Source of the DNA: Daucus carota subsp. sativus
Taxonomy: Eukaryota > Streptophyta > Magnoliopsida > Apiales > Apiaceae
Assembly: GCF_001625215.2 (NCBI RefSeq)
Contig: NC_030389.2
Location: forward strand, 33,035,454 to 33,099,453
Reading direction: 5' to 3'
Length of the DNA: 64,000 nt
Under the pieces are notes generated by a model. That model was given only the letters and a program-made list of their open reading frames with translations. It had not been told where the DNA came from and searched no databases. Both the position numbers and the translations under genes were made by a program. The number at the start of each line of letters is the position of its first letter. Within the stretch, counting starts at the first letter, position 1. This document shows, in pieces, positions 1-12,048 of the stretch.

Positions 1-1428
1 CTAAAATGATGGTAGGATTCATTAATCCACCGAAAATAACAAAAATCTCCAACATCTAGATTCATATCTTTGCGGAAGTTTTTCCAACCATTATTGATAG
101 TAGTGCGATTAGCCGTCCGACATTTCCTAATTTCAAACTCCCATGAAAAGTGTCCTTTGTAGATTGATATTTTGTCATTCTTTTTCCATTGATTGGTTAC
201 ACGCATGAAATCCACTGAAATTGTCTACAAAACAAATGTCATCAACAAAATAATACCAAATCTTATACATAATATGAAGCAAGATTTCATGATGGACAGA
301 CTAACCACTCCAGGACAGTTTTTTAACATGTAAGAAGGCATAACCCGGACATCAAACTCAAATGGATAGCGTAATGTCAAGAATAAAGTACCTGCATAAG
401 AAAAAACATAAAAATCACTACGTCCCTCGATAAAACAAAAAAACCCAAAAATGAAAACTTACCAAATGTTATTTCATTGACATCCAAGCGCACTTCCACG
501 GCACTTCCATCAAATAGACTCAGTTTAAAAAAACCACCAGATTCATAGGTAAAAACCAATAATTCAAGCTTTTCATAACTGGACAACCTCAAACCATCAC
601 ATATTTTTCTCAAACCTGAAAGTTTCCGCTCCAAAAATTCAAAGTGACCACCAAATCTAAAATGATTCCTCAGAACATAGTTGAACCACTCAGGTATTAC
701 AGAACCAAACATTCTCCAGAATTTTGTCGGAAGCAACTATAAATAAAAAAAAGGATTGTATTACACAATATGCATCGGAAATAATCTTTACCAATAAACC
801 AATTTTTAACATCATGCATTGAATTTTAAATTACTCACAACTTCATCAAACGTTTGATCCGCATTACTAATAAACTTAAGAAACTTCCAGCCTCCATGAT
901 ATGTTGAAACTGAAAGCAGTGGTTTAATATATCTACAATTAGTGATAACACTGAAAGCAAAAGATTTGCAATGATTCGAACTATTTTACCAGTTTCTGGA
1001 GAAGAATGTTCAGATGCATGGCCATTTGAGGGATAGTCTATCTCATTACCGTCTTCACCAATAATGTACAGATTAAAATTTGACCCATCGACGAATTCGA
1101 AGATCAACACTTCGCCACCTACGATTCCAAAATCAGAGAACAACTTGCTTATACCCAACAAACGATGATTTTGTCGATCGTAAACAACATGCATCCTATA
1201 ACCCTTCCTAATGTTTAAAATCCAGTTTCCTTGGAGAGTATTTCCATGCATGTTACAGAACTTCGGAGGAAGTATCTGAAATATCAAAACATTGTTGCAT
1301 AAGAACCAAAATTACTATCTACGAGCAAGCTTGAACAAATTAGAAAACTAACTTACCAGAAACATTGAAGAAACATCTTCGGAGGTTAAGTATTTGAAAA
1401 ATTCTGGAATTAAAGTCGTGGAATCCAT
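1..1428 (-). CDS. REM-type B3 domain protein, three B3 domains, 3' end outside the window
   Basis: Six exons join in frame on the minus strand: 1428-1357, 1275-990, 909-839, 736-463, 391-306 and 224 to the edge, at least 337 residues. The start is the Met of MDSTTLIPEFFKYLTSEDVS. Three B3 folds are visible. The first has ILPPKF near residue 25, the second runs from GGWKFLKFISNADQTFDEV into LLPTKFWRMFG, and the third starts at VDFMRVTNQWKKNDKISI and is cut by the window edge. B3 folds bind DNA in ARF, ABI3 and REM proteins; tandem divergent B3 domains with an intron after the first strand are typical of the REM (reproductive meristem) class. A nuclear DNA-binding role is inferred from the family. 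Its target is unknown. Two more REM genes lie in the same 24 kb on the same strand. Confidence 0.85.
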
Positions 1429-1556
1429 CTTTATTGTTCGACTGTTCAAGGAGAAGAGACCATTGAGATGAGATGTTAATGTTATCGTCACAAATAAATC
1501 TGTAAACTGGTAGGGAGAAATAAACAGTAAAACTAATAATTAACTTCCATTAGTAG

Positions 1557-1874
1557 TTACCTAGGTGCAAATAAAATACAATTTAAAAATCCTACACCAA
1601 GACGGTTTCTGAGTCTAAATCTTGCCACTAAGGCATAAAAAATTAACTGTCTTTTTTGTTTATTAAAAATAAACAAAAAACTATTGTCTATTATATCCAT
1701 GTTAGAAGTGTTGGATTCTTCGGGTTCCCTTTTATCATAAACTTTGCCCTTTTTCACATATTTCGATGTGTAATCAGAACGAGAATTTATTTTGTTTAAT
1801 TTAAACATACATGTTGAAGAGATTATAAAAAGAAATAAAAAAAGCAAAGGTATGATTTTTAACGTACTTCTCAA
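1557..1874 (-). CDS. possible small secreted protein, unrecognised
   Basis: Single open frame of 105 residues. It starts with a convincing hydrophobic leader (MRSTLKIIPLLFLFLFIISS), followed by a short charged stretch with a basic run (KYVKKGKVYDKREPEE). That is the general shape of a plant signalling-peptide precursor. I see no C-terminal motif that places it in CLE, RGF, CEP, PSY, CIF or IDA. The second half, from about residue 65, is not protein-like and may not be translated. No clear TATA box was noted. It sits just upstream of the REM gene at the left edge. It may be a chance ORF. Confidence 0.25.
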   Translation of the reverse strand: MRSTLKIIPLLFLFLFIISSTCMFKLNKINSRSDYTSKYVKKGKVYDKREPEESNTSNMDIIDNSFLFIFNKQKRQLIFYALVARFRLRNRLGVGFLNCILFAPR

Positions 1875-2198
1875 ACCTCGAACTAAACAAGAGCACTGTC
1901 TAAGTAGACCTCATTAGGTCTCGGTTTTTCATACATTGAGATCGCATGCATTGACATAGATTGGCACACGTGTGCAATAGTTGGCCACACGCAGTTCCCA
2001 AAGGCAATACTCCAGAATTACAGATTAATAAAAGATAAAAACCAATTTACTCTTCTGCTCACATCATTCAAAGTGATGCAAGTGACCAAACTTATTGAAC
2101 ACACAACGTCAAAACACGCATCGGGAATACAAAAGGAGTGATTTGAACAACCAACACATCTAAAACCGTGCTCGCCCCAAACCTAGATGCCCAGAGCT

Positions 2199-2206
2199 TA
2201 TAAATA
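2199..2206 (+). promoter_or_regulatory. TATA-like box before the F-box gene
   Basis: TATAAATA lies about 80 bases upstream of the F-box start codon, a plausible distance for a core promoter with a 5'UTR of about 50 bases. Confidence 0.45.
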
Positions 2207-2284
2207 AATTATAAACTAAAGGGAAACATAACTCTTCAACAATCCCTGTATCAGTTCTTTATTTTCCACTTCAGCTCTGTTAAA

Positions 2285-2989
2285 ATGAAAAAAACAACCT
2301 TTCCCGAGGAGTATCTCCTCAACCTCAACATAGATATCCTTTTGAAGATTTGCTCCTTGGTACTGCAAGATGATTTTGTTGCTTTTACAAATTTGTTTCA
2401 AGTTTTTTTTGTCTACATGAATGATGAAGAGGTTTCCAATCTTCTTCACCATCTTGACTGGACATACATGCATGTTCACAGGATTTCGTGGAACCCGGTT
2501 GTTTCTGTTAGATTGACTCTCTTCTTAAAGAAATGTGCCGAGATAAGAGTTCCCCATGCTCTTAGTTATAATGCATGCAATAACCTCTTCCTAAAAAAAC
2601 AGATCCCGGAAAATATGTTTCTCCTTCAAAATCTAGCAATTCGTGATCACTTTTCTTTTCTTGCTATAAATATCTTTAGACCGTTCTACAATGCAGAAGC
2701 TTTTGAAGAAGCTGCAAAAGCGATTCATTCCATGTTCATCAGCAACCAAAATTTCAATGCACAACTAAGCTATTTCACGCAAGCCCTTAATGGTCGTCTC
2801 AAACTGTGCGTAGGGGGATGGGGTGCGAGACAAATTCTGAAACCATCTTTTTCCACTTGCCCATTGTACAAAAAACGTCCAGCTGACCACTACTCGCCGT
2901 ACGGCTGGCCTGCGCATATGGAAAGGGTTAGATTATCCAACTGCAAGCATTGTTTTCTTCTTATGCTCTTCGAGATAATTTTCGATTAG
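2285..2989 (+). CDS. F-box protein, At1g67623/At2g35280-like
   Basis: Intronless frame of 234 residues. Residues about 6-45 (PEEYLLNLNIDILLKICS...) match a divergent F-box. Further on, the pattern ISWNPVV...FLKKCAEIRVPHALSYNACNNLF is the one that follows the F-box in the plant At1g67623/At2g35280 family, where a cysteine (..KKC..) precedes a short helical repeat (NPEALY-like). F-box proteins are substrate receptors of SCF ubiquitin ligases, joining SKP1 to a target. That role is inferred from the family and the target is unknown. The C-terminal part is cysteine-rich (STCP, SNCKHCF) and may be degenerate. The start Met directly precedes the F-box. The opposite strand has only a short shadow frame. 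Confidence 0.7.
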   Translation: MKKTTFPEEYLLNLNIDILLKICSLVLQDDFVAFTNLFQVFFVYMNDEEVSNLLHHLDWTYMHVHRISWNPVVSVRLTLFLKKCAEIRVPHALSYNACNNLFLKKQIPENMFLLQNLAIRDHFSFLAINIFRPFYNAEAFEEAAKAIHSMFISNQNFNAQLSYFTQALNGRLKLCVGGWGARQILKPSFSTCPLYKKRPADHYSPYGWPAHMERVRLSNCKHCFLLMLFEIIFD

Positions 2990-3579
2990 TTTGATAAAAT
3001 ATTAGTTATATTGGGATTGAAACAACATCGAAATATCTTTTGTTATGTGAAGGCTGGATGAGATCGTACTATAGGCAATTACTTTTGTTATGCGAAATGT
3101 AAATGTTAGTATTATATATCTGCATTATGAAATACACAGTCTGTTTTTGCTTTACGAATTTAATATTGCAGTGCAATATTCAATACTAAAAACGATGATG
3201 CATTATTAACCAAACTTCAGTTAATAAATTATATGGAAAATATTGCAAGAGAGGAACTAAAAATAACCAAAAATGTTCCGCTTGCTTTTTCATAAAATAA
3301 AACAATTTGTTAATTATTAACACACTAACTACATTTATTTATTACATTTTACAGGGAATGTAACAAATCTATTGTTTGTTATTTCTAATAATGTTTTAAC
3401 AGAAACTAAATAAAACGAATTTGAGCATCAGTCACAGTCAATAAATAATACTCAATGATATCTTTTAATAAAAAGTGGTCAATAAACAGAAAACCATTTC
3501 TAAGGAACTAAGTCTTCCCATTCTCCAATCTACACTACTTAATAGTAACATCAGCTATACCAAAGGAGATAATTTACCA

Positions 3580-5876
3580 CTAAACAGATTTCTTCACTTT
3601 CAAGGTATCGGTCCCCTGCAGAAAGAAATCTAACGTATCCCCTTTCTTGAGGTTGTTCTTCATTGTGAATTCATTCCAACCCAGACCAAGTCTGCAGCTC
3701 TTCTTTCTTCTGAGGACTTTCAGTTCATGAATTTTACCATCCATGATAAGTTTCAGAGAAGTTGATTTATTCCACTTCTTATAAACCTCATGTAAAAAAC
3801 GCGGTAGAAACTGTATTGAAGAAATATATTATTTTCTGATTTTCTTAGAGTACCTCTAATAATTTGCATAGTTCAAAAAACATACCACACCATGGTTGTT
3901 CTGATCAACATGTGATTTTAATAACTTCACACTGAACTTAGAGAGATATTCAGTGGGCAGAACGTTTTCATGTTTTACTGCATAGGCATCTGAAAACACT
4001 TTCATGAAACAATTATAACATTATTCAGCAAAGAACAATTCACTGTGAATTTGTTATCAGATGTACCTTCCTCCTCTAATGGTGTCTGATTTGTTGATCT
4101 ACTTCCCAGAATATGAACAGAACCACATCCTGAAGAACAAAACATTTAATACAATAACTAAGAAATAATAGAACGAAAACATGGTATTACACAATCAGAT
4201 ATTTTTACCTTCATTAGAATCACTGTCTGATATGATATATTCCTCCGGTGCATTTAACTTTACAAGATTGTATGATAGTAATTTCTCCTGCAGACAGTTA
4301 AAGATTTCTAATCCCTCTTCATTGAATATTGAGCCATAGAACTTAGAGTTGCCAAGATATTCAAGAAAGATTGTGAAATCTTCCTTTACACCATATTGCC
4401 TCATCAAAGTTTTGATACCAAACAGCAATTTCTTTGTTTTAGAGTAATTACAGCCATAGACCATCCCATCAGCCAGATAGATTTCAGCATCATCACTAAT
4501 ATCATCTCCATATTTTTCAAGAAAAATTGGTGGTACTTCCTAATCACAATAACTCAATTCAATACTAAAATAAGTGTGAATTTTTTTGTAAAATAAAACA
4601 TGTATAAAACTATCAAAATGATCTGTTTCACTCACCAATTCACCGGCATGAACACTTATCCAGTTCAACACTTTGAACCATTTTAGATGACCTTCACCAT
4701 CCACGGTACCTGATCATTTTACAATAGTCTTTAAAACATCTTTAGGACAAATCAAAAGACTATTAAAGTTACATTCCATATGTTAAACTCAAGATTTTCT
4801 AAACTAAGTTACCACTTTTGTACACCGCATTGCTTTGTTCTTTGTGAAAGATAACAACTTCAAATCGCTCTTCTTCATCTGTGCTCACAAGCATTAATTT
4901 GTCACCAATAGTCAGGTTGGAAGCTCTTGCAAGTTTATTCCACTTACTGCCAAAGAATAACCTATTTCTCTTCCATTGCAGTTTAATTTTCCAAAAATTT
5001 TTTTTAAACCCCAGCACAATCCACTGCATTCCAGGTTCAAAACCAAGTTCTGTAGCTTGCTCATATGAAAACACCTGAAACAATTGATCGCAACAGACTC
5101 TCTACAGAGAAAAAAGTTAAATTTACATTATGATTCAAAAAAACACACCTCTATCAATTCATCGTCCCCCAGATGTTTTGCGTGAATGACAATTTCAAGT
5201 TCTCCTTCAAAACCAGAACAAGCATTGTAACAAAATATGGTCTTCAACTTATCCTTCTTTAATTCACTAATAGCCGATAAAGGTTCCATGACACTTGGTC
5301 TAATTCTACTTTTGTGTAATTTGGCTTGAGCAATATCAGCAGTTTTTGTGTAATCTACCTCAACAGCGTACTCATTAAAAATTTGAACTGTGAATTCAGT
5401 ACCACCGATGTACTCTAAACAAAACATATAGCACACATTGACAAGATAGGCTTCTAAAAAATTTTCTATGCCTTCGACTGTTCCAGACTCACTAACAAAA
5501 CGTCCAAGCCAGGTCTTTTTCAATGGAACATGCAAGCCTATATTATTCAATCCAAGTGAACTGAAATATACAGCAAACTCCGACGGAAATTTCTGAGGAA
5601 TAAAACCTTAAAGTTTTCAAACGAACAATATCATATACACAGAGATAAAACATGGAGATAAATTAAATTTATTTGTAAAATATACCAATAAGAAATTCTT
5701 ATTCACATCTTCAACAATGCGACATATGAAAGCCTTCCTACGGCTCGATTTACTTAATGGCATAGACACTGTTCAGGAAGAAAAGGAAACAGAAATTAAA
5801 TTGGGGCAATTTTGGATAATGATAGCACTATAAAAAAATACAGCTAAATCGTACCTTTTCTACCCATTGTAGTCAT
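3580..5876 (-). CDS. REM-type B3 domain protein with four B3-like domains
   Basis: Nine exons join in frame on the minus strand: 5876-5855, 5768-5686, 5592-5149, 5074-4813, 4709-4636, 4539-4209, 4129-4067, 3989-3886 and 3810-3580, giving 537 residues. The 22-nt first exon encodes MTTMGRK plus one base and is the least certain part; a start at the Met at 5763 is the alternative. B3-like segments begin near residues 25 (FICRIVEDVNKNFLLKFPSEF), 184 (a degenerate one, VFSYEQATELGFEPGMQWIV), 275 (WFKVLNWISVHAGELEVPPIF) and 402 (FSVKLLKSHVDQNNHGVFLPRF). The last ends with the usual LKKGDTLDFFL and the stop follows about ten residues later. A nuclear DNA-binding role is inferred from the family. It is a neighbour of, but clearly diverged from, the REM gene at 1-1428. 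Confidence 0.85.
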
Positions 5877-6131
5877 ACTGATCAAATTCAGGACATACCG
5901 ATTAGAAGAACTTGATAATGCATAATATTACAGTACGCAGAACTTTGAATTTCAATTCCTGTTGGACGATAAGTAGAAAAGAGTATGAAAAACAAATAAA
6001 CCTCCTAACGCTTCTATGTAGTGAAAGAGGGTTACCCAAACACTATTAAGCGTTTCAGACCATTCTTTAATAATATTTATTTCACCGTCACTTTTATCCC
6101 TGTATATTATGAATTTAAAACTGAAAAAAAT

Positions 6132-7215
6132 ACTTCCTCCGTTCGTAATCAATAGTCCCTTTGACTTTCTTCACGTAGTTGTTGGTGCAATAAAAATGTA
6201 ATTCTACATGTTCTTTTTTTTTGGCTTTTTAAATAAAAAATATAAATATCAAAAATATAATAGTAAAACTATATAATGTTCAAAAGATTAATCGACTATA
6301 GATTTTTTTAGAAAGGTTGGGAATGTCTGTAATTTTTCAAAGGTTAGAAAGGTTGGGAATGTCTGTATTTTTAGAACATTATTTTTTGATAAATAATATG
6401 TAGAAGTGTATTCGTTTTACACCTTCAATTACATGCAGGAATTTACTCCATAGCTTCTTTCTTATTAGTCGCTTTGGCTTCTACCATGAATGCATAGGTG
6501 CAATAATAATGTATGTGTGCACGTTTTATTTTTAAATTTTATTATTTTAAATAACAAAAAAGCTGTTACACTTTTTTCCCTCAAAAAATATAAATTTCAT
6601 ATTACGTGCACAAGGGCAAAATGACAAATTTTTTAGGAATGGAGGGTGTAATAATTTTATTATAAAACATAGAACTTTAAACATTCTTCCTTAATATTAC
6701 AATCTGTATAAATATACAAATAGTTCTCCCGGATTATATCATTTCTTTGAAGAATGTAAATACAAATAGAGGGCGTATTATAGTACTCCTCTGATCGAAA
6801 AAATTTTAAACATTCCATTTTTTTACAGATCAAATTAAATTAGTTTTCACCATGTTTGATTAAATTCTGCCTAAAAACTTACCACATATAAATTGATATA
6901 AACTCGAGAAACGATTATGTTAAAATCTAAGAAGCACTTAATTTTGATATTTGTTTTACCAAAAAATACATACAAATAAGCCACTATTAAAAACAAACAA
7001 TGGTTTCATCTCGCAGAAAAAGAGACAAAAGCAACTTACCACATATAAATTGATATAAACTCGAGAAACGATTATGTTAAAATCTAAGAACTACTTAAAT
7101 ATGATGATTGTTTTACCAAAAATTACATATAAATAAGGCACTATTAAAAACAAACAATGGTTTCATCTTGCAGGAAAATAGACAAAAGCAACTACTAATT
7201 AAGAACGGAAGGAGT
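6132..7215. mobile_element. Stowaway-like MITE cluster with internal tandem repeat
   Basis: A left end CTTCCTCCGTTCGTAATC next to TA and a right end GAACGGAAGGAG form an imperfect inverted pair of the CTCCCTCCGTTCC (Stowaway/Tc1-mariner) kind. The interior, about 1.08 kb, is AT-rich and non-coding. Its length is greater than usual for Stowaway because of a tandem duplication. The whole may be two elements placed next to each other. Confidence 0.45.
6876..7193. repeat. 157-bp tandem repeat, two copies
   Basis: Copy 1 is 6876-7032 and copy 2 is 7033-7189, in exact register (AACTTACCACATATAAATTG at the start of each, GACAAAAGCAACT at the end). A decayed third copy lies about 300 bases downstream, at about 7340-7440. 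Confidence 0.85.
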
Positions 7216-7568
7216 CTTTATTCATAACAACTCCACTTCTTTTCCAACTTGGATGTCACCCCATTGCTTCATTTTTATTAGTCGCTTTCAATTCTTCCAT
7301 TCTTGGTTCGGTACAATGAAAATTCTATTCATATCTAAGAAGTAGTAAAATATGATGATTATTTCACCAGAAATAATCATATAACTAAGCAACTATTAAA
7401 AATAAAAAATGTTTCACTTAGAAAGAGATAATAAAAAATGGTATCTTAAAGATAATGAGACGGAATGAATGCTTCATCTTCACTTAGAAGGAGAACATAA
7501 AGTTCAACATTTGCATAATAGTCATTATAAAAAGACTTACAAAACTAAGAACACATGAACACTAGACT

Positions 7569-8254
7569 TTAATCAGAAAAATCTGAGTCCGAAGAATCTA
7601 TCCCTGGAATAAAACCATATACAACACTACGGAATTTATCAACTTCCATTCGATGTCGTGTTCCACTGTTTGCAAGAATATTAGCCCGCTCCTTCAGCTC
7701 CTCAAAATTTTTACTCCAGGTTTTAACACTTTCATTAAACTTATTATTTACATCCTCCAGTGCTTTCTTAATATTTTCAGTGTGCTTCTGCAGAGACAAT
7801 TCAGAATCTTCAAGAAATCTGTCAAAACTCTTGGCATAGCTTATTGGAAGAGTTTGGAACGAAGAAGATGTTTCTCCAATTTTAGGTTTCTTCTTTTCTT
7901 CAACAATATCAGCAATGTATCTGCAATCCCTCGTGTCACGACAAAGCATGTCAAATCATTTAAAAAAAGAAGAATAACTTAAGATACTTGAATAAGTTAC
8001 CCGTATTTTTCGTTGATTAAAACTGCTTGCTTAGCCAAATCCATTTGACGTTTCTGCATGTTTTGGAAGATCAAACTAAATTCTTCAGTTGTTGTTTGAA
8101 TTTCTGTAACAAAAGCATCCGAGCTAATCACCAGGCTATAGATTTCGTCCATAACATTGTTCTTCATCTCCTGAAATCTCTTCCTCTTGCCAGCCCGGGT
8201 TGCATCCTGGGGTGAATCCATATTCTTCAAAACAGTTACTTTGTTGTGTTGCAC
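7569..8254 (-). CDS. unrecognised coiled-coil protein with acidic tail (copy 1)
   Basis: Two exons, 8254-8001 and 7920-7569, give 201 residues. I do not recognise the family. Visible features are a basic patch KRKRFQEMK near residue 23 (possible nuclear signal), long amphipathic heptad stretches (about 30-80 and 120-175, e.g. LQKHTENIKKALEDVNNKF) suggesting a coiled coil, a conserved joint KKKPKIGETSSSFQTLPISYA at the exon 2 start, and a C-terminal acidic serine tail IPGIDSSDSDFSD like a CK2 site cluster. The paralogue at 13637-14322 has exactly the same two exon lengths. Both copies have an in-frame Met at position 1 and another at 12 (start at 8221), so the start is ambiguous. It is head-to-head with the RPA-like gene at 9639. 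Confidence 0.75.
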
Positions 8255-8426
8255 GATTTTAAAGTTTATGCGGATTGGATGGAAGAAACGGTTTTATAAT
8301 TCAAACAAAAGCTTTTCATCTGCATACCTTTCGGTTTCTCATCTGTGCCTCTGTATAATTTTATATTATAAACAAACAAATTTTTCTAAAACTAAGTTGC
8401 CATGATAGATTTGGAAAGTATTTTAA

Positions 8427-8687
8427 GTGATTGTGCATGTTAATGAATTGACCTCTTTCTCACATATTCAGCTGCAAATAAAATACGATATCTCTCATCA
8501 ACGAATAAATTATGAACAGGGAATCAGCTACGAAAAAGCTGATAACATAACCAAGAGAGTAATGACAGAGCTGTACAAAAGAAACAGCAACAGGTTCACC
8601 TTTGACAGAGATTCGATTTCCTTTGCAGTGAAAATCTCGGGGAATGAAATGTTATCCACCCTCTACGAAACCAGAAACATTGACTAG
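8427..8687 (+). pseudogene. possible orphan exon
   Basis: An open stretch that reads like protein from about 8471 (after a good acceptor CACATATTCAG) to the TAG at 8685, with KYDISHQRINYEQGISYEKA in its first half. No matching upstream exon or homologue was recognised. It lies between the coiled-coil gene and a hAT MITE. It may be the last exon of a decayed gene or chance. Confidence 0.25.
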
Positions 8688-8737
8688 ACGTTTCGGTTAA
8701 CAGTAACGAGTAACCAGTATTATTGCATGCCTGAGGA

Positions 8738-9270
8738 TAGGGGTGAGCATTCGGTCGGTCCGGTCCAAAACCGGACCGAACCGAATAGACCGAGGACCGA
8801 AGTTTTAATTTTTTTCCGACCGAACCGGACCGAAGTTTTATAATGGACCGGACCGGACCAAACCAAAATAATTCGGTTCGGTCCGGTCCGGACCGAAAGA
8901 ACCGAAATTATTTTTAAAATAAAAAATTATATTATAAATAAAACTAAAATTCATCTTTTATTTTAAAATTTTCATATTAATTAATCACCCCCAATTCATT
9001 AAACATAGATATAATTAAATTTACAAATTAGATATTATAATTATAACATATAAGATATATAATATAAATATTAATTAAAATCATATATATTTCGGTCTAT
9101 TCGGTCCGGACCGAAATATTTTTTTACGGACCGGACCGGACCGAACTTTATTTCGGTCTATTCGGTCCGGACCGAATGGACCGAATTTTCAGAAAATTAG
9201 GACCGAACCGAACCGAATTTACACGGTTCGGTTCGGTTTTTCGGTTCCGGTTCGGTTTTGCTCACCCCTA
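8738..9270. mobile_element. hAT-type MITE, 533 bp
   Basis: Ends are TAGGGGTGAGCA on the left and TGCTCACCCCTA on the right, an inverted pair, and the element is flanked by a perfect 8-bp duplication CCTGAGGA at 8730-8737 and 9271-9278. An 8-bp duplication with this end motif is the mark of hAT elements. Both arms are rich in CGGTCCGG/CCGGACCG so the element could fold into a long hairpin. It has no transposase. Confidence 0.92.
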
Positions 9271-9565
9271 CCTGAGGACAACTATAATGGGTGCTTAACA
9301 ATTTTGGCCATCAAAAGTTCCAACATGGAAGAGAATTCATTAGAACATGAATCTTCTGATTGGTTTATTCAATCCTATTTATATCAATAAAAGTTAATAC
9401 TAAAATAAAATTTACTATTCTTTTGAATAAAGTTGTTGTATGATGGATAAATTCGTTAAAGATTACTGTATGACAGCCGAGAGTCTGTCCTATGAACAAA
9501 TAAACAAACATAAAAAAAAGCTGCAAAGGTAATGCCAATTGAGGTGAGTCTGTAAAGTTGTACTT

Positions 9566-9572
9566 TATAAAA
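9566..9572 (+). promoter_or_regulatory. TATA box of the RPA-like gene at 9639
   Basis: TATAAAA lies 67 bases before the ATG at 9639. Confidence 0.5.
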
Positions 9573-9638
9573 TATATAACATACCTTTATTACACTACAA
9601 AATCATGCAAGATTTGAAGACCTCTTTCAGTCCTCTCC

Positions 9639-10791
9639 ATGGCATTCAACAGATATTATCAAATTCAAGAATTACTAGAACCAGGAATCTACACAGCAAG
9701 CATCAAAGTGAAGGTATCGAGAAGATGGATTGAAACTTCATCACAAACAGAACCTATCAGTGGTATCTGCATGTTCCTCACGGACAGTTCAGTAAGCTTT
9801 CTCTATTAAGAATTGACTGATTTCATTAAAAACTGCATATGTTACACAACTTGACTACTTTCATCTTTATACTTTTAGAATTATCGAATATATTGCTGGA
9901 TTCCTTCAAATATGGCAAACTATTACATTCAAGACCTTGAAGAGGATAAAAGCTATGAAATACATAATTTTATGATCAGCAGTTACAGATCAAGCTGTAA
10001 GTGGGCTGAGAATGATGAGTTTTTTATGATTCTAATGAAATCAACAATTGTTCTGCCCCTGCGAAGAGACGACTGCGTCACAGCAAAAGAAACATTCAAT
10101 TTCAAAGATTACTCGCATCTACATAAGCAACATTTGCAGGGAAATCACTGTATAGGTATACCAGACACATACCTTTCTACTTTCAATATATTTTATAAGA
10201 TATTACATCAATGATTATACATCAATACTCAAAAATACTTGATTCAATTTGCTTTAGATGTTATTGGGATAGTTCTAAAAAAAGGGACCATGGATATCTT
10301 TATCAACAAACACAATGAAGAAGAAATCTTTTTGGACCTTGAAATAACAGACACAATGTAAGTAGTTGTCCTGTTTTTTTATACAGCCTTTGTAAGTTCA
10401 ACATTCCGTTACTAATCAAGTGAATTTATCAAAACGAGACTGAAGAACGAAGAAAACTATAAGATTCAGAAATGAAATGGCTAAGCTCTGCAACAATTCT
10501 CTCAACACATGGAATGATCAAAACGCAGAACCAACTACAATTTCTATATCAAGCTGCAAAATGAAATTCAATCGTTACAGCAATGATATACTATTGATCG
10601 ATTCGCCATCAACAAGATATTTCATCAACTATGAATCTGAACAACATAGTATGCTCAGACAAAGGTACAATTATTTTAATTAGCTTCTAATCACACGAAA
10701 ACAAAAATATTGACAGAATTTGTGATGCAATTTCAGGTATCGCAGAATGAGGAATGCAGGAATTTCAATCTCTAGACAGGATCTTAACTAA
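9639..10791 (+). CDS. short RPA70-like OB-fold protein (copy A)
   Basis: Five exons, 9639-9791, 9879-10155, 10258-10357, 10464-10664 and 10737-10791, give 261 residues. The order matches plant replication protein A 70-kDa-like (DUF223) proteins: OB fold 1 (ASIKVKVSRRWIETSS...FLTDSS, then YRIYCWIP), a linker with FNFKDYSHL, and OB fold 2 starting DVIGIVLKKG and ending SPSTRYFINYESEQHSMLRQR. RPA70 binds single-stranded DNA in replication and repair; DUF223 relatives are also carried by Helitrons. This copy stops about 18 residues after the second fold, so it lacks the zinc-finger module and last OB fold of its relatives at 16746 and 19807. Intron phases are the same as in the 14991 gene. Single-stranded nucleic acid binding is inferred, not shown. 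Confidence 0.82.
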
Positions 10792-11944
10792 TAGATGTGC
10801 TGATCTAAACTTCTTTTGTTTAAAAACCTAGCTCTATGTTTAGCTTTTTATATCAAGGATGTGGAGTTTAATCAATACCTAACTTTTTTAATAATACCAC
10901 GCAAATTACTCAAATATACCTTTTAGGAGCAACGCAAATTACTCAAAATCCAAATTATCACATAAAACTATTCAAAACTTCCAATCTAAAACAGAATAAA
11001 ATTAGGCATTAATCAAACATAAACGATTGTTGTTTAGACGATAATACATCTTCCGTGTCATAGTGGAATTAATTTCAAACAATTTTGCGGCAAGGATATT
11101 CTGCATATAGCAAAATATTGAGCATCTTCTCAAGTCCATTTAGATAATCATCTGCTACAGAATATCACATGTGAATGTCTTCTCGCTGAGGTGAAACTAT
11201 AGTTGACCTATATCTGAATAGATGCCCAAAAATTTCAAGAAAACAAGGGAGCAGATGCTGTTATGAAAACAAATAAATTCAATAAAAACACACTAAAATA
11301 AATTACTAGGTATGATGACCATGGTCGTCTTCAATCAACACTTTCAGCAAACGGAATGGGGTTTCAGCTCCGGATCCCCTAAACAACCTGCTTTGTGACA
11401 AACATAAGATAACTACTCACGGTTGAATTGAAGAACAAAATCATTCACATGCAAATGTAATAACAATGCTTAAGAGAACTTATACATGCCTGGGAGCAAG
11501 CGCCTGCTAAATAATTCATAGAGAGATAATCTAGGAAGAGCTCAGAATTTTATACCATAAAATATAACTAAGAACAGAGCTATTAGGGAAACCAGAACTG
11601 CAACCTAAATTTAATTACTTTACATTATTTAAAGAATTAAATGCCAAATTCAATTTTTAAAATATGCCGTATGAAAAAAAATATATACAAACCTAAAAAA
11701 AAAAAAATATCATATAGAATATAATTATACAAAAAAGTAGGGAATTCATGGAACCAAAAATTTCTCAAAATCAAAATTGTTATTTAAATATATACAACAC
11801 GATGTCATCCAACATTAGGGAGTTATCAAGAGATGCAGTTACATGTAATATCATCCAACACAATTGTAATGTTATCCAACAAATTATTTTTTCCCATGTA
11901 ACTGTTATGTAATGCCTTTTTCTTCATTACGCTGATAAGTGCAA
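10792..11944. other. intergenic, no gene seen
   Basis: AT-rich spacer between the RPA-like gene and the SINE. I see no ORF with coding character and no clear repeat ends. Confidence 0.5.
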
Positions 11945-12048
11945 TTTTTTTTTTTAACAAATATGGCGTATAGCCTTAAAAATGAATTTTAATTCTACGA
12001 AACTCTCGGGGTGAGCCGGGATCGAACCGAGCACCTGGGAGGACAGAG
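11945..12048 (-). mobile_element. 5'-truncated tRNA-derived SINE
   Basis: On the minus strand the element has a pol III B-box GGTTCGATCC in a tRNA T-arm context, about 60 bases of body and a terminal A run. It is bounded by an 11-bp direct repeat GATAAGTGCAA at 11934-11944 and 12049-12059. The A-box part is missing, so it is truncated at its 5' end. The combination of A tail, B-box and target duplication supports retroposition. Confidence 0.7.

Noticed and set aside
5952..6152. 66-residue minus-strand frame upstream of the four-B3 gene
   Set aside because: It overlaps the MITE end and has no recognisable B3 or other features.
11990..12048. tRNA gene
   Set aside because: Only a B-box/T-arm is present, with an A tail and target duplications; it is a SINE piece.
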